DNA of 64,000 bases from Saprospirales bacterium. Lineage in GTDB: Bacteria > Bacteroidota > Bacteroidia > Chitinophagales > Saprospiraceae. Positions 24,929 through 33,474 of the stretch are shown piece by piece. Within the stretch, counting starts at the first letter, position 1. Each line of letters begins with the position of its first letter. The position numbers and the translations under genes are program-made. The notes below the pieces were generated by a model. That model searched no databases, had not been told where the DNA came from, and saw nothing but the letters and a program-made list of their open reading frames with translations. The stretch spans positions 1-64,000 of the forward strand of contig REEO01000041.1 in the NCBI GenBank assembly GCA_007695035.1. The letters run 5' to 3'.

Positions 24929-25576
24929 TTATCTTCCATTGACTAAGCGGATCATCATTCTCACATCCTCAGTTGGGCGGTCGGCCACACCTGTTTGAAC
25001 AGAAGCAATCCGGTCCACGACTTCCATACCGGAGACCACTTCGCCAAACACGGTGTAATCCATATCCAGATTGGGTGTACCACCTCTTTCCAGGTAAAGT
25101 TGGCGTTGTTCATCCGAGTATTTTATTCCCTTCATTTCTTCAATCATATTGAGGCTTTCCTCTGATTGTTCGGTTCCGTGGACGATGTAAAACTGCGAAC
25201 CGGAAGAGCGTTTCTGTGGGTTTTGATTGCGTGCTGCAGCCAATGCACCGCGTAGGTGGATGGCCCCTATTTCAGCCTCTATCTCATAACCCGGGCCACC
25301 AGTTCCCAGCCTCTGTTCCGGGGTGGCATTGCGGGAGTTTGGATCGCCACCCTGAATCATAAACCCCTCAATCACTCTGTGGAAGAGCAATCCATCGTAG
25401 AATTCATTTTCCACCAGACGGATAAAGTTATCACGGTGTTCCGGGGTGCTGTCGAACAGCCTGATGGTTATGTCGCCATAGCTGGTTTCAATAACAGCAT
25501 AGGTGCTTTCATCCGGCTCGCCACACGAACCAATAAGCAATGCTATAAAAACTGCCAATATTCCTATTTTCCTCAT
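24929..25576 (-). CDS. Cyclophilin lipoprotein (peptidyl-prolyl isomerase)
   Basis: A 215-residue paralogue of the preceding protein without the PKD domain. It has a lipobox ending in LLIGSC, then a cyclophilin core with FHRVIEGFMIQGGD, GSQFYIVHG and YTVFGEVVSG. The same insertion before YTVFG is present. The two genes are adjacent, suggesting a local duplication followed by gain or loss of the PKD module. The start lies 2 bases after the upstream gene's stop, so they share a transcript. Confidence 0.9.
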   Translation of the reverse strand: MRKIGILAVFIALLIGSCGEPDESTYAVIETSYGDITIRLFDSTPEHRDNFIRLVENEFYDGLLFHRVIEGFMIQGGDPNSRNATPEQRLGTGGPGYEIEAEIGAIHLRGALAAARNQNPQKRSSGSQFYIVHGTEQSEESLNMIEEMKGIKYSDEQRQLYLERGGTPNLDMDYTVFGEVVSGMEVVDRIASVQTGVADRPTEDVRMMIRLVNGR

Positions 25577-25578
25577 GA

Positions 25579-25944
25579 CTAATTCTGTTGAAGTAAATCT
25601 TTGCCAAATATTTGGTCGAAATAAATTATAATTTTCTCTTTTAATAGTTTTTCCTGATTGTCCACACCGGCTACATCCACCTGTCTAATGGGAGTCCAAT
25701 GTGGCCAGCCGTCTGCATCCATTCCCTCAAATTCGTAGTAATCGTCCTCAAGTAAAGAACAGACCGCTACGTGCATCAAATCCTGTTTTTCCTCTTTTGA
25801 AAATTGTGTCTCGTGTGTACCCAACTCCCTGATGCCAATGAGTAACAGCACAGCGTTGAGGTCGGGAAGTTTTTCCAGTCCCAGGGTTTCCTTGATTTTG
25901 TGGCGAATCCTCAGCCACTCAAAATCCAGTTTCCATTCCTTCAT
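25579..25944 (-). CDS. Unrecognised acidic protein preceding the cyclophilin genes
   Basis: A 121-residue soluble protein from the ATG at 25944; a GTG at 25962 would add six residues but lies too close to the promoter element at 25967-25974. It is rich in acidic and aromatic residues (KLDFEWLRIRHKI, LEDDYYEFEGMDADGWPHW). I do not recognise a named domain. It is the first gene of a trio with two cyclophilins, separated from the next gene by 2 bases, so a role with those proteins is possible. Confidence 0.65.
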   Translation of the reverse strand: MKEWKLDFEWLRIRHKIKETLGLEKLPDLNAVLLLIGIRELGTHETQFSKEEKQDLMHVAVCSLLEDDYYEFEGMDADGWPHWTPIRQVDVAGVDNQEKLLKEKIIIYFDQIFGKDLLQQN

Positions 25945-25966
25945 TGACGCATTTTCTTTCACAGTG

Positions 25967-25974
25967 CAAAGTTA
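25967..25974 (-). promoter_or_regulatory. -7 promoter element of the cyclophilin operon
   Basis: TAACTTTG on the minus strand, an exact TAnnTTTG match, 22 bases before the ATG at 25944. Confidence 0.5.
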
Positions 25975-26197
25975 TAACTTATTCCCTTTGCAAAACCACT
26001 TTTCTAAACGCAAATAACCGCATTTATTGGTATTTGGAACACGGTAATGATTGTTGGGAAACCAAACCTTTCCTTTCAGCTTCCTTTTGATTGGCTTCTA
26101 TTCAAAAATAACAACCAACAACAACTGCGTATGAAGAATTGAAGGTTCCCTGTCAATAATTCTGCCTTCAAAAGGGGTCTTCTGATTTCATACCAAT

Positions 26198-26205
26198 TAC
26201 CTTTG
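26198..26205 (+). promoter_or_regulatory. -7 promoter element of the M16 gene
   Basis: TACCTTTG, an exact TAnnTTTG match, ends 10 bases before the ATG at 26216 (7 before the GTG at 26213). Transcription would begin almost at the start codon, giving a leaderless or near-leaderless mRNA. Confidence 0.5.
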
Positions 26206-26215
26206 CACTGCAGTG

Positions 26216-27520
26216 ATGAGCAGACAGAGAAAAATTAAGGGAGAAAGCCAACCGAAAGCCGACCGAAAATTAGGACCGGGCATAGAGGCCGTCAGGGAGG
26301 TGAAATTGCCGGAAATTGCCACGGAATATCTTCCCGGTGGCAGTCCTGTGCACTATATCAAGACCCCTTCCGCACCGGTGGTTCAACTGGAAATAGCGGT
26401 GGATGCGGGGAGATTGAAAGAGCGGGCGCCACTTGTATCGAGAGCCTCAGCAGCCCTTTTGAAAGATGCAACGCTCCGGTATTCCAGGGAAGAGATTGCT
26501 TCCATTGCAGACAGAACCGGTGGCACCATAAATATTCAGGCAGGACTAGAGTACGCATCCATACAAATTTATTGTCTCGAGGAGCAGGTGGATATACTGC
26601 TGGACCTGGCGCGCGACATGTTACTTTTCCCCCTATACCGGCCTGAAGATCTGCGGAAATACGTTCGGAAAAGAAAGAGCAGGTTGAAACGGGACCTGAC
26701 TGTCAATGAGGTGCTCGGCTACCGCAAACTCACCGAGATGATTTTCGGTCCGACCCATCCCTACGGATACAACAGCACCGCCGAACTTTACGATGCACTG
26801 GAAGATACCCAACTTTCACATTTTCACAGAGAGCACTACCGTACAGGAAATATGCAGGTGTTTCTCTGTTGTCGAAATCCCGGGCATATTCTCAGGAAAT
26901 TGGAGAGGATTTGGTCCGGACTCGAGGGTGGTAGATCGGAGGACCGACAATTTGAGCTCCAGCCGTTTCGCGCCACTTTTGCCGAAGTGGCTGCTGTGAA
27001 AAAAGGCCAGGCATCCATAAAAATGGGCCTTGGCATGTTTCCCAGAAAACACCCGGATTTTGCCGGGATATATTTCCTGAATACCCTACTGGGAGGATTT
27101 TTCGGTTCGAGATTGATACATCTGATCCGGGAGTCAGAGGGTTTGGCCTACAGTGTTTTTTCCTCGGTAGAGACATTCAGGACTTCCGGATTTTTTGTGG
27201 TGGGTTGTGAGACGAGTTCCTACCGTGCAACCAGGGTTATTGATCTTGTTTTGAGCGAACTGCAGCGATTGAAGACCGAACAGGTTACTGAGGAGGAAAT
27301 ACTTTTGGTCAAAAACTATCTTTTCGGTCTGTTCACCTCCATGCTGGACGGACCCCTCAACACCATGGAATTGTTGAAAGGACTCATCACGGAGGGGGCC
27401 GGAATTCCTTCATTTTACAGGATGATGGACGATTTCAGGGAAATGGATGCCGCTCGTATCTCTGCACTTGCACAGCAGTACTTCAAGGTGGAGGAAATGA
27501 AGACTGTATTGGTGCGATGA
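26216..27520 (+). CDS. M16-family zinc-peptidase homologue without the zinc motif
   Basis: A 434-residue protein with the two-lobed M16 layout. Position of the inverted zinc motif HxxEH is occupied by SRASAALLKDA, so no catalytic metal site is present. The C-terminal lobe keeps the substrate-positioning R/Y features (FFGSRLIHLIRESEGLAYSVFSS). Such inactive members normally pair with an active subunit encoded next door; none is visible here. No signal peptide is present, so a cytosolic location is likely. The GTG two codons upstream is a possible start. Confidence 0.82.
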   Translation: MSRQRKIKGESQPKADRKLGPGIEAVREVKLPEIATEYLPGGSPVHYIKTPSAPVVQLEIAVDAGRLKERAPLVSRASAALLKDATLRYSREEIASIADRTGGTINIQAGLEYASIQIYCLEEQVDILLDLARDMLLFPLYRPEDLRKYVRKRKSRLKRDLTVNEVLGYRKLTEMIFGPTHPYGYNSTAELYDALEDTQLSHFHREHYRTGNMQVFLCCRNPGHILRKLERIWSGLEGGRSEDRQFELQPFRATFAEVAAVKKGQASIKMGLGMFPRKHPDFAGIYFLNTLLGGFFGSRLIHLIRESEGLAYSVFSSVETFRTSGFFVVGCETSSYRATRVIDLVLSELQRLKTEQVTEEEILLVKNYLFGLFTSMLDGPLNTMELLKGLITEGAGIPSFYRMMDDFREMDAARISALAQQYFKVEEMKTVLVR

Positions 27521-27571
27521 GGTGGCCAGAAAAAAATTATGCCTCCACAGATACGGCGTACTTGTTATTAT

Positions 27572-27589
27572 AGCTAACTTAGCTTTTTA
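27572..27589 (+). terminator. Weak terminator-like hairpin after the M16 gene
   Basis: AGCTA-ACT-TAGCT followed by five Ts. The stem is short and AT-rich, so it would be a weak terminator. Confidence 0.35.
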
Positions 27590-27848
27590 ATTGTCCATGA
27601 CATCCGGCTAAAATTATCAGAGGGATAAATTCCCGGAGTGGTTAAATCCGCTCGAAATAGCGTGATAAAGGTTGTTTCAATAGCAATCTAAAATTTTACA
27701 TAAGGGTGATCTCTGGACAATTGGCTTAGTAATTGACGGCGCGAAAGGATTAGGAATTTGTTTAAACCCTCAATTTGGCTGTCATCGATTTATTATTGGG
27801 AAGATGGTGAAATGGAGAAATGGGGTTGAGACAGGCGCAGGCTAGATT

Positions 27849-27866
27849 GCCGGTCAATAGGCCGGC
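27849..27866 (+). other. GC hairpin in the probable mreB leader
   Basis: GCCGG pairs with CCGGC across an 8-base loop, 27 bases before the mreB start codon. It could affect translation or mRNA stability of the mre operon; this is inference from position only. Confidence 0.35.
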
Positions 27867-27893
27867 TTGGAGATTATCGCAAATATAAGGCGA

Positions 27894-28925
27894 ATGAAAT
27901 TATTTAGTTTTTTCAGACAGGAGTTGGCCATCGACCTCGGTACGGCCAATACACTCATCATCCAGGATGGTGAAATAGTAGTGGATGAACCTTCTATAGT
28001 TGCCATAAACCGAAAGACCGGGGAAACCATAGCGGTTGGCCACAAGGCCATGCAAATGCATGAGAAAACCCACGAGGAAATAAAGACAGTGAGGCCCTTG
28101 AAGGACGGAGTTATAGCTGATTTTCAGGCAGCGGAGAGCATGATTGAGGGTATGATCAATATGATAGGTGGAAGAAGACGGTTTTTCTCTCATCTGAAAA
28201 TGGTCATTTGTATCCCCTCGGGCATTACTGAAGTGGAAAAACGTGCGGTTTTTGATTCAGCAGATCACGTGGACAGCAAGGAAACTTACCTTATACACGA
28301 ACCCATGGCAGCAGCACTGGGTATTGGTCTGGATGTGGAAGAACCCGTGGGAAATATGATCGTGGACATCGGTGGGGGCACCACCGAAATTGCTGTTATT
28401 GCGCTGTCGGGAATTGTCTGTGAACAATCCATCAGAACGGCGGGGGATGAATTTACCCTGGATATTATGGACTTCATGAAACGGCAGTACAACATCATGA
28501 TCGGAGAGCGGACAGCCGAACAGATAAAGATCAACATCGGTGCTGCTAATCCCGACTTGCCCAATCCCCCAGATGATTATGCTGTAAACGGAAGAGACCT
28601 GATGACAGGGATACCTAAACAGATTACCATTGGTTATTCCGAGGTAGCTGAAGCATTGGACAATTCCATTTCGAAAATTGAGGAGGCCATATTAAAAGCC
28701 CTCGAAAACACACCTCCGGAGTTGGCTTCAGACATTTACAAGACCGGGATTTACCTCACCGGTGGAGGTGCCTTACTTCGTGGGCTTGATCATCGGATTG
28801 CAGAGAAGACCAAATTAATGGTTCACATTGCTGATGATCCCCTCAGGGCTGTGGTTAGAGGGACCGGATTGGCATTGAAAAATTCTGACAGGTACTCTTT
28901 CCTCATTGACCGCAAGAGCATCTGA
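27894..28925 (+). CDS. mreB: Rod shape-determining actin homologue MreB
   Basis: Bacterial actin that forms membrane-associated filaments guiding lateral cell-wall synthesis. The ATG at 27894 gives 343 residues, the usual length, starting MKLFSFFRQELAIDLGTANT with the phosphate-1 loop. Other nucleotide-binding motifs are VDIGGGTTEIAVI and IYLTGGGALLRGL. It heads mreB-mreC-mreD-PBP2, with 21 bases to mreC. Upstream in-frame codons exist, but the N terminus starting at 27894 fits the family. Confidence 0.96.
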   Translation: MKLFSFFRQELAIDLGTANTLIIQDGEIVVDEPSIVAINRKTGETIAVGHKAMQMHEKTHEEIKTVRPLKDGVIADFQAAESMIEGMINMIGGRRRFFSHLKMVICIPSGITEVEKRAVFDSADHVDSKETYLIHEPMAAALGIGLDVEEPVGNMIVDIGGGTTEIAVIALSGIVCEQSIRTAGDEFTLDIMDFMKRQYNIMIGERTAEQIKINIGAANPDLPNPPDDYAVNGRDLMTGIPKQITIGYSEVAEALDNSISKIEEAILKALENTPPELASDIYKTGIYLTGGGALLRGLDHRIAEKTKLMVHIADDPLRAVVRGTGLALKNSDRYSFLIDRKSI

Positions 28926-28946
28926 AAAGTTTAAGATCAATGTGTC

Positions 28947-29777
28947 ATGGTCGATTTGATAAGATTTTTTCTGAGAAACGGCGCCCTGTTTCTCTTTATC
29001 CTGCTTCAGAGCATTTGTTTCTGGATGCTCATCACCTTCAATCAATCGCACCGGGCCATTTTTTTGCACAACAAAGTCTTGGTGACAGCTGGCCTGCAGG
29101 AGCGGATCGACAATTTATTTGATTATTGGGATTTGTATCATATTTCGGACAGCCTGGCCGCAGAGAATGCCCTGTTGCTTGAAAAAATCTTCGAATCTCA
29201 ACAAAAAGAACCGGCAGATACCCTCGCGACCATACACGGAGGTAAAGGGGCCTACTCCATCGTTCCTGCGAAAGTAATATACAACCGCATCGGCGGACGA
29301 AATAATAATATGCTTATCAATCGCGGGACTAACGATGGCGTGGACAGAGGCATGGGAGTCATTGACGGTAGCACGGGGCTGGTTGGAATCACTCGATACT
29401 GCTCTGCGAATTTTTGCAGGTTGATATCACTTTTACACAGTCAGACCATGATCAGCGCTCGCATTCAAAATAGGGATTATTTCGGTTCAGTGGTTTGGCA
29501 TTCGGTCAATCCCACCAGGATGAATTTGGAGGCTGTACCTGTACATGCGAGATTTGAGCGCGGCGATACCTTAGTGACCAGCGGGTATTCTACTCTTTTC
29601 CCCCCCGGAGTGGAAATTGGAATTATTGAAGATTTTGATGTGCCTCCCGGCAGTAATTTTTACAACATACAAATCAGGCTCATCAATGATATTTCGAAGG
29701 CCAAATACGTATATGTCATCAATGACTTGCTTGCCGAAGAAAAAAAATTGCACCTAATGCACCTGGATGATGAATGA
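28947..29777 (+). CDS. mreC: Rod shape-determining protein MreC
   Basis: Periplasmic scaffold of the elongasome that links MreB to PBP2. It has 276 residues with one N-terminal transmembrane helix (about 12-30), a short coiled region near 60-75, and a beta-rich domain with the family motifs NRGTNDGVDRGMGVI, GSTGLVGI and a late GDTLVTSG. The 3' end overlaps the mreD start by 11 bases. Confidence 0.92.
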   Translation: MVDLIRFFLRNGALFLFILLQSICFWMLITFNQSHRAIFLHNKVLVTAGLQERIDNLFDYWDLYHISDSLAAENALLLEKIFESQQKEPADTLATIHGGKGAYSIVPAKVIYNRIGGRNNNMLINRGTNDGVDRGMGVIDGSTGLVGITRYCSANFCRLISLLHSQTMISARIQNRDYFGSVVWHSVNPTRMNLEAVPVHARFERGDTLVTSGYSTLFPPGVEIGIIEDFDVPPGSNFYNIQIRLINDISKAKYVYVINDLLAEEKKLHLMHLDDE

Positions 29778-30291
29778 AATAGTAAGAAAATATATCGGAT
29801 GGGGTCTGGTACTGGCTCTGGTGCAGATATTTGTATTCAGAGAGGTGAACTTCGGATGGGGAGATTTTTACTATGTCCATATTTTGGTATATCCTGCGCT
29901 CATACTGGTACTTCCGATAAAAATCCCACGTACTTACCTGATGATCATTGGGTTTTTCCTCGGCCTGATTCTCGACCTGTTTTACCTATCACCTGGAATC
30001 CACAGTTCCGCCCTTGTTTTTATGGCCTTTATCAGGACCCTGGTACTCAATCTGCTGGAGCCACGGGGTGGTTACAAAGTCAACTCAAGCCCTACGATTT
30101 ACCACCTTGGGATGAACTGGTTTTTGAGCTATTCTGCCATAATGATTTTCCTGCACCACCTGTTTTATTTCTCCGTGGAGGTATTTACCTTTAATGAAAT
30201 GCTGTATATTTGGTTGAGGACAGTATTCAGCTTTATATTTTCCATGTTGTTTATACTGATTTTCTGCGTTATTTTTAATCCCAGGTACTGA
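29767..30291 (+). CDS. mreD: Rod shape-determining protein MreD
   Basis: Small polytopic membrane protein of the elongasome. The 174 residues are highly hydrophobic with five or six helices and the sequence GFFLGLILDLFY, matching the conserved LGLxxDxxY-type segment. The call also rests on its place between mreC and PBP2. Start is the ATG at 29767, with a second ATG 3 bases on. Confidence 0.85.
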   Translation: MMNEIVRKYIGWGLVLALVQIFVFREVNFGWGDFYYVHILVYPALILVLPIKIPRTYLMIIGFFLGLILDLFYLSPGIHSSALVFMAFIRTLVLNLLEPRGGYKVNSSPTIYHLGMNWFLSYSAIMIFLHHLFYFSVEVFTFNEMLYIWLRTVFSFIFSMLFILIFCVIFNPRY

Positions 30292-30304
30292 TAGAGGATA
30301 TAGA

Positions 30305-32164
30305 ATGGCTTTTCAAAATAAAGACGGCATACAACGATTGAATATCATAATCGCAGCGGTGGTTATCACTGCAGCGATACTGATATTCAAGCTCGTTCAG
30401 CTCCAGTTGTTGGATGTGGAGTTTATCGAGAGAGCCAAAGCCTCTGCCATTCAGGAGCGGACCACCTACCCTGCACGGGGTTTACTCTACGACCGGAAAA
30501 ACCGCTTATTGGTGCAAAACGAGGCCATTTACGACCTTGTTTTTACGGCTTCAAAGGTGGACCCGGATATGGATACGCTCAAGTTTTGCAATCTCCTGGG
30601 AATAGACCTTGCCACTTTTGAAAACAATATTCAAAAAGATTGGTCTCGCCCGATGTACAGTCGTCACGTTCCCGCTATTTTCATGGGGCGGATAGACCCG
30701 AAAACTTTCGCGGCATTTCAGGAGCATCTACACCAATTCCCGGGGTTTGAATTCGTCCTCAGGAATGTGCGGTCCTACCCGCACCAGCATGCGGCTCATG
30801 TGCTGGGTTACATCAGTGAGGTAAACCGGGAGACCATCAACCGCTTTCCGGGAATTTATCAACCGGGTGATTTTCGAGGGGCCAGCGGATTGGAACTGAT
30901 TTATGAACCATCGCTGCGCGGAAGCAAGGGACTGGAACTGATACTCAGAGACAATCTCGGGCGCCACGTGGGATCTTTTTCCGGTGGTATTCTGGACACA
31001 CCGGCCGTTTCAGGCCAAAACCTGCAATCCACCCTGGATATTGAATTGCAAGCGTATGCGGAAAAGCTCATGAGGAACAAAAAGGGCAGTGTAGTGGCGC
31101 TTGAGCCCGCTACCGGTGAAATACTGGCCATGGTTTCCAGCCCGACCTACGACCCCAACAAACTCGTTATCAAGCGCGGGCGTGGGGATGCCTTTTTAGA
31201 GTTGGTCCGCGACAGCCTGCAGCCACTGTTCAACCGCTCTATACAAGCGAAGTATCCACCGGGCTCTGTGTTTAAACCGGTACTTGCGCTTATAGCACTT
31301 GAGGAGGGAGTACTTAATACCAGAAGACACATCACCTGTCAGGGAGCTTACTACTACCGAAGTTCGAGGTGGGGTTGTGTAGCAGGGGCCGGTACGCGCA
31401 ATGTGAGCCGGGCAGTCCACGAGTCCTGCAATTCATTCTTTTTCCAGATATACAGGGATTTGCTCGAAAGGGAGGGTTTTGCCAATCCTCAACCCGGGCT
31501 TGAGAAGCTCAACGAATACCTGGATCGCTTTGGTTTGGGAAGCAGGCTGGGAGTGGATATTCCCGGAGAGATAACCGGCCATGTCCCCAATGACGATTTC
31601 TACAGGCGACTTTACGCTTCAGAGGGCGGGAGATGGTATTCTACCTATACTCTTTCCAATGCCATCGGCCAGGGTGAACTAGAAATGACCACCCTTCAAA
31701 TGGCCAATCTCGCGGCGATCATCGCCAACGGTGGATACTTTTATTCTCCACACCTGATACGAGGGAAAATTTTGGATAATGGAGAGGTGGAAAAGCTGGA
31801 AAAAGACCGACGAGAAACAGGCGTTTCCTCCGAGCATTTTGACGTAGTCACCTCCGGTATGGAACTGGCTGTCAGAGCGGGTTCAGGTCGTATGGCCTAC
31901 ATACCCGGTCTGGATGTTTGCGGTAAGACTGGGACGAGCCAAAATCCCCACGGTGACAACCACTCGGTATTCTACGCTTTTGCCCCCAAAGATGATCCAC
32001 AAATAGCGGTGGCTGTGTATGTGGAGAATGCCGGTTGGGGAAGTACCTTCGCAGCACCCATTGCCGGCCTCATTATCGAAAAATATCTGAATGAGGAGAT
32101 AAGTCTCGGAAGGCAATGGATCGAAAACAGAATGCTGGAGGCCGATTTGCTGACCATACCCTGA
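30305..32164 (+). CDS. mrdA: Penicillin-binding protein 2 (MrdA), elongation transpeptidase
   Basis: Cross-links peptidoglycan during rod elongation. The 619-residue protein has an N-terminal membrane helix (about 15-35), a dimerisation domain with the family motif PARGLLYDRKN, and a transpeptidase domain with SVFK (nucleophile S321, K324), SCN in the SxN position and KTGTSQ. Its place after mreBCD is the usual one, but rodA, which commonly follows, is absent: the next gene is folA. Confidence 0.94.
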   Translation: MAFQNKDGIQRLNIIIAAVVITAAILIFKLVQLQLLDVEFIERAKASAIQERTTYPARGLLYDRKNRLLVQNEAIYDLVFTASKVDPDMDTLKFCNLLGIDLATFENNIQKDWSRPMYSRHVPAIFMGRIDPKTFAAFQEHLHQFPGFEFVLRNVRSYPHQHAAHVLGYISEVNRETINRFPGIYQPGDFRGASGLELIYEPSLRGSKGLELILRDNLGRHVGSFSGGILDTPAVSGQNLQSTLDIELQAYAEKLMRNKKGSVVALEPATGEILAMVSSPTYDPNKLVIKRGRGDAFLELVRDSLQPLFNRSIQAKYPPGSVFKPVLALIALEEGVLNTRRHITCQGAYYYRSSRWGCVAGAGTRNVSRAVHESCNSFFFQIYRDLLEREGFANPQPGLEKLNEYLDRFGLGSRLGVDIPGEITGHVPNDDFYRRLYASEGGRWYSTYTLSNAIGQGELEMTTLQMANLAAIIANGGYFYSPHLIRGKILDNGEVEKLEKDRRETGVSSEHFDVVTSGMELAVRAGSGRMAYIPGLDVCGKTGTSQNPHGDNHSVFYAFAPKDDPQIAVAVYVENAGWGSTFAAPIAGLIIEKYLNEEISLGRQWIENRMLEADLLTIP

Positions 32165-32227
32165 TCTTGTCTAAGCTTCGATCCGCTTAAGGTTGAGGTA
32201 CAGATTTTTTCAACGCCCTAAAGCGCT

Positions 32228-32235
32228 TATATTTG
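32228..32235 (+). promoter_or_regulatory. -7 promoter element of folA
   Basis: TATATTTG, an exact TAnnTTTG match, 54 bases before the folA ATG at 32290 and 63 bases after the PBP2 stop. It suggests folA has its own promoter. Confidence 0.5.
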
Positions 32236-32289
32236 CGTCGAATCCCGGTGGGTGGCACCCAGCTTTTTCCGGAAAAAACAACAAAGTCA

Positions 32290-32784
32290 ATGAGAATCAA
32301 TGCCATGGTAGCTACAGATAAGAACAATGTCATCGGAAAGGACAATCAAATCCCCTGGTACCTGCCCGCTGACCTGAAGTACTTTAAGAGACAAACCCTC
32401 AATCACCACATTTTTATGGGTAGAAAGAGCTTTCTATCCATCGGTAAGCCCCTTCCTCAAAGGGTGAATATGGTGCTGACCAGGGACCCCTTTTTCTCCG
32501 CCAATGGAGCAGTAGTGGTACACTCGGTAGATGAAGCGCTCGATATCGCGCGAAAAGCCGGGGAAGACGAGTTTTTTATAATCGGAGGTGGGGAAATATA
32601 CAACCTTTGCCTGCCCATCACCGAACGCGTGTTCAGAACCCTGGTTATGACGGAAGTCGATGGGGATACCTTTTTTCCGGACCTCCCGGCCGAAGAGTGG
32701 AAGCTGACAAGCGAAGAAGAGGGAGAAGTCGATGAGCGGAACATAATTCCCTTTGTATTTCAGATTTTTGAGAGGAGAAAGTGA
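32290..32784 (+). CDS. folA: Dihydrofolate reductase
   Basis: Reduces dihydrofolate to tetrahydrofolate with NADPH. The ATG at 32290 gives 164 residues beginning MRINAMVATDKNNVIGKDN. Diagnostic features are IPWYLPADLKYFK (catalytic aspartate), HHIFMGRKSF and FFIIGGGEIYN. The longer open reading frame upstream would not add family sequence. It is followed by the DCC-family gene after 55 bases. Confidence 0.94.
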   Translation: MRINAMVATDKNNVIGKDNQIPWYLPADLKYFKRQTLNHHIFMGRKSFLSIGKPLPQRVNMVLTRDPFFSANGAVVVHSVDEALDIARKAGEDEFFIIGGGEIYNLCLPITERVFRTLVMTEVDGDTFFPDLPAEEWKLTSEEEGEVDERNIIPFVFQIFERRK

Positions 32785-32839
32785 CTTCACTGATGGTTCT
32801 GCATTCCGGCCATGACCCATTTTATTCTCTCATTGTTAC

Positions 32840-33298
32840 ATGTCTATGAAGCACGAAGAAAAAAACATTCTTCTTTACGACGGTTACTGTCTAATGTGCA
32901 GCCGGCTGGTGCAGTGGGTAATGCGCAATGACAAAGACGGGAAGATTTATTTCGCTGCCCTCCAGGATGATTCCATCCGCCCTCTTATGGAGCTGGCGCC
33001 AGACCATATTCGCCGGGCCGACAGTGTGATATTGTATTCGAAAGGCAGTTTCTCTTACCGCTCCACTGCCGTTCTCAGACTGTATAAACTGCTCGGTTTC
33101 CCGTGGAACCTGGCCATGGTTTTTTGGGTGGTGCCCCGGCCTTTACGTGACGCTGTTTATAAGTTGATCGCTCGTTACCGGCTCCGGTGGTTTGGCAGAA
33201 ACGACAGTTGCTATTTGGTACCGGAGGGGAAGAGGTCCCGCTTTTTGACCGATCCGGGAAATCGGTATGGTATTAGTGGGGAGTCCGGCAGTCAATGA
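32840..33298 (+). CDS. DCC-family (DUF393) thiol-disulfide oxidoreductase-like protein
   Basis: A 152-residue cytosolic protein with the DGYCLMC motif (C17, C20), the DxxCxxC signature of the family near the N terminus. It continues with FAALQDD and a positively charged C-terminal half. Members are thioredoxin-like in fold and of uncertain function. The gene lies close behind folA. Confidence 0.85.
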   Translation: MSMKHEEKNILLYDGYCLMCSRLVQWVMRNDKDGKIYFAALQDDSIRPLMELAPDHIRRADSVILYSKGSFSYRSTAVLRLYKLLGFPWNLAMVFWVVPRPLRDAVYKLIARYRLRWFGRNDSCYLVPEGKRSRFLTDPGNRYGISGESGSQ

Positions 33299-33474
33299 GT
33301 GTATTGGTTTTTTGAAAACTTCCGCTATTTTACAGCACGATAATTGAAGGCCCCTTGTTTAGGTCAGGGAATATGTTGGTATCATTCACAGAAACTATAC
33401 AGAATCCAATTTTCAATGAACTTTATTATCTTCTAAACTCACAACAGCCACCCTTTTAAATCAGTTATACTCTC

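Larger units (their letters stand above)
27521..27893. other. Spacer between the M16 gene and mreB
   Basis: A 373-base gap without a gene. It contains a short hairpin at 27572-27589 and another at 27849-27866, and an unconvincing tRNA-like stretch. The mreB promoter must lie here, but I could not assign a clear -7 element. Confidence 0.5.

Noticed and set aside
27635-27690. tRNA-Ser/Leu-like stretch (GGAGTGGTTAAATCCGCTCG)
   Set aside because: It resembles a D-arm region, but no T-arm GTTCGAATCC-type sequence or closing acceptor stem is present.
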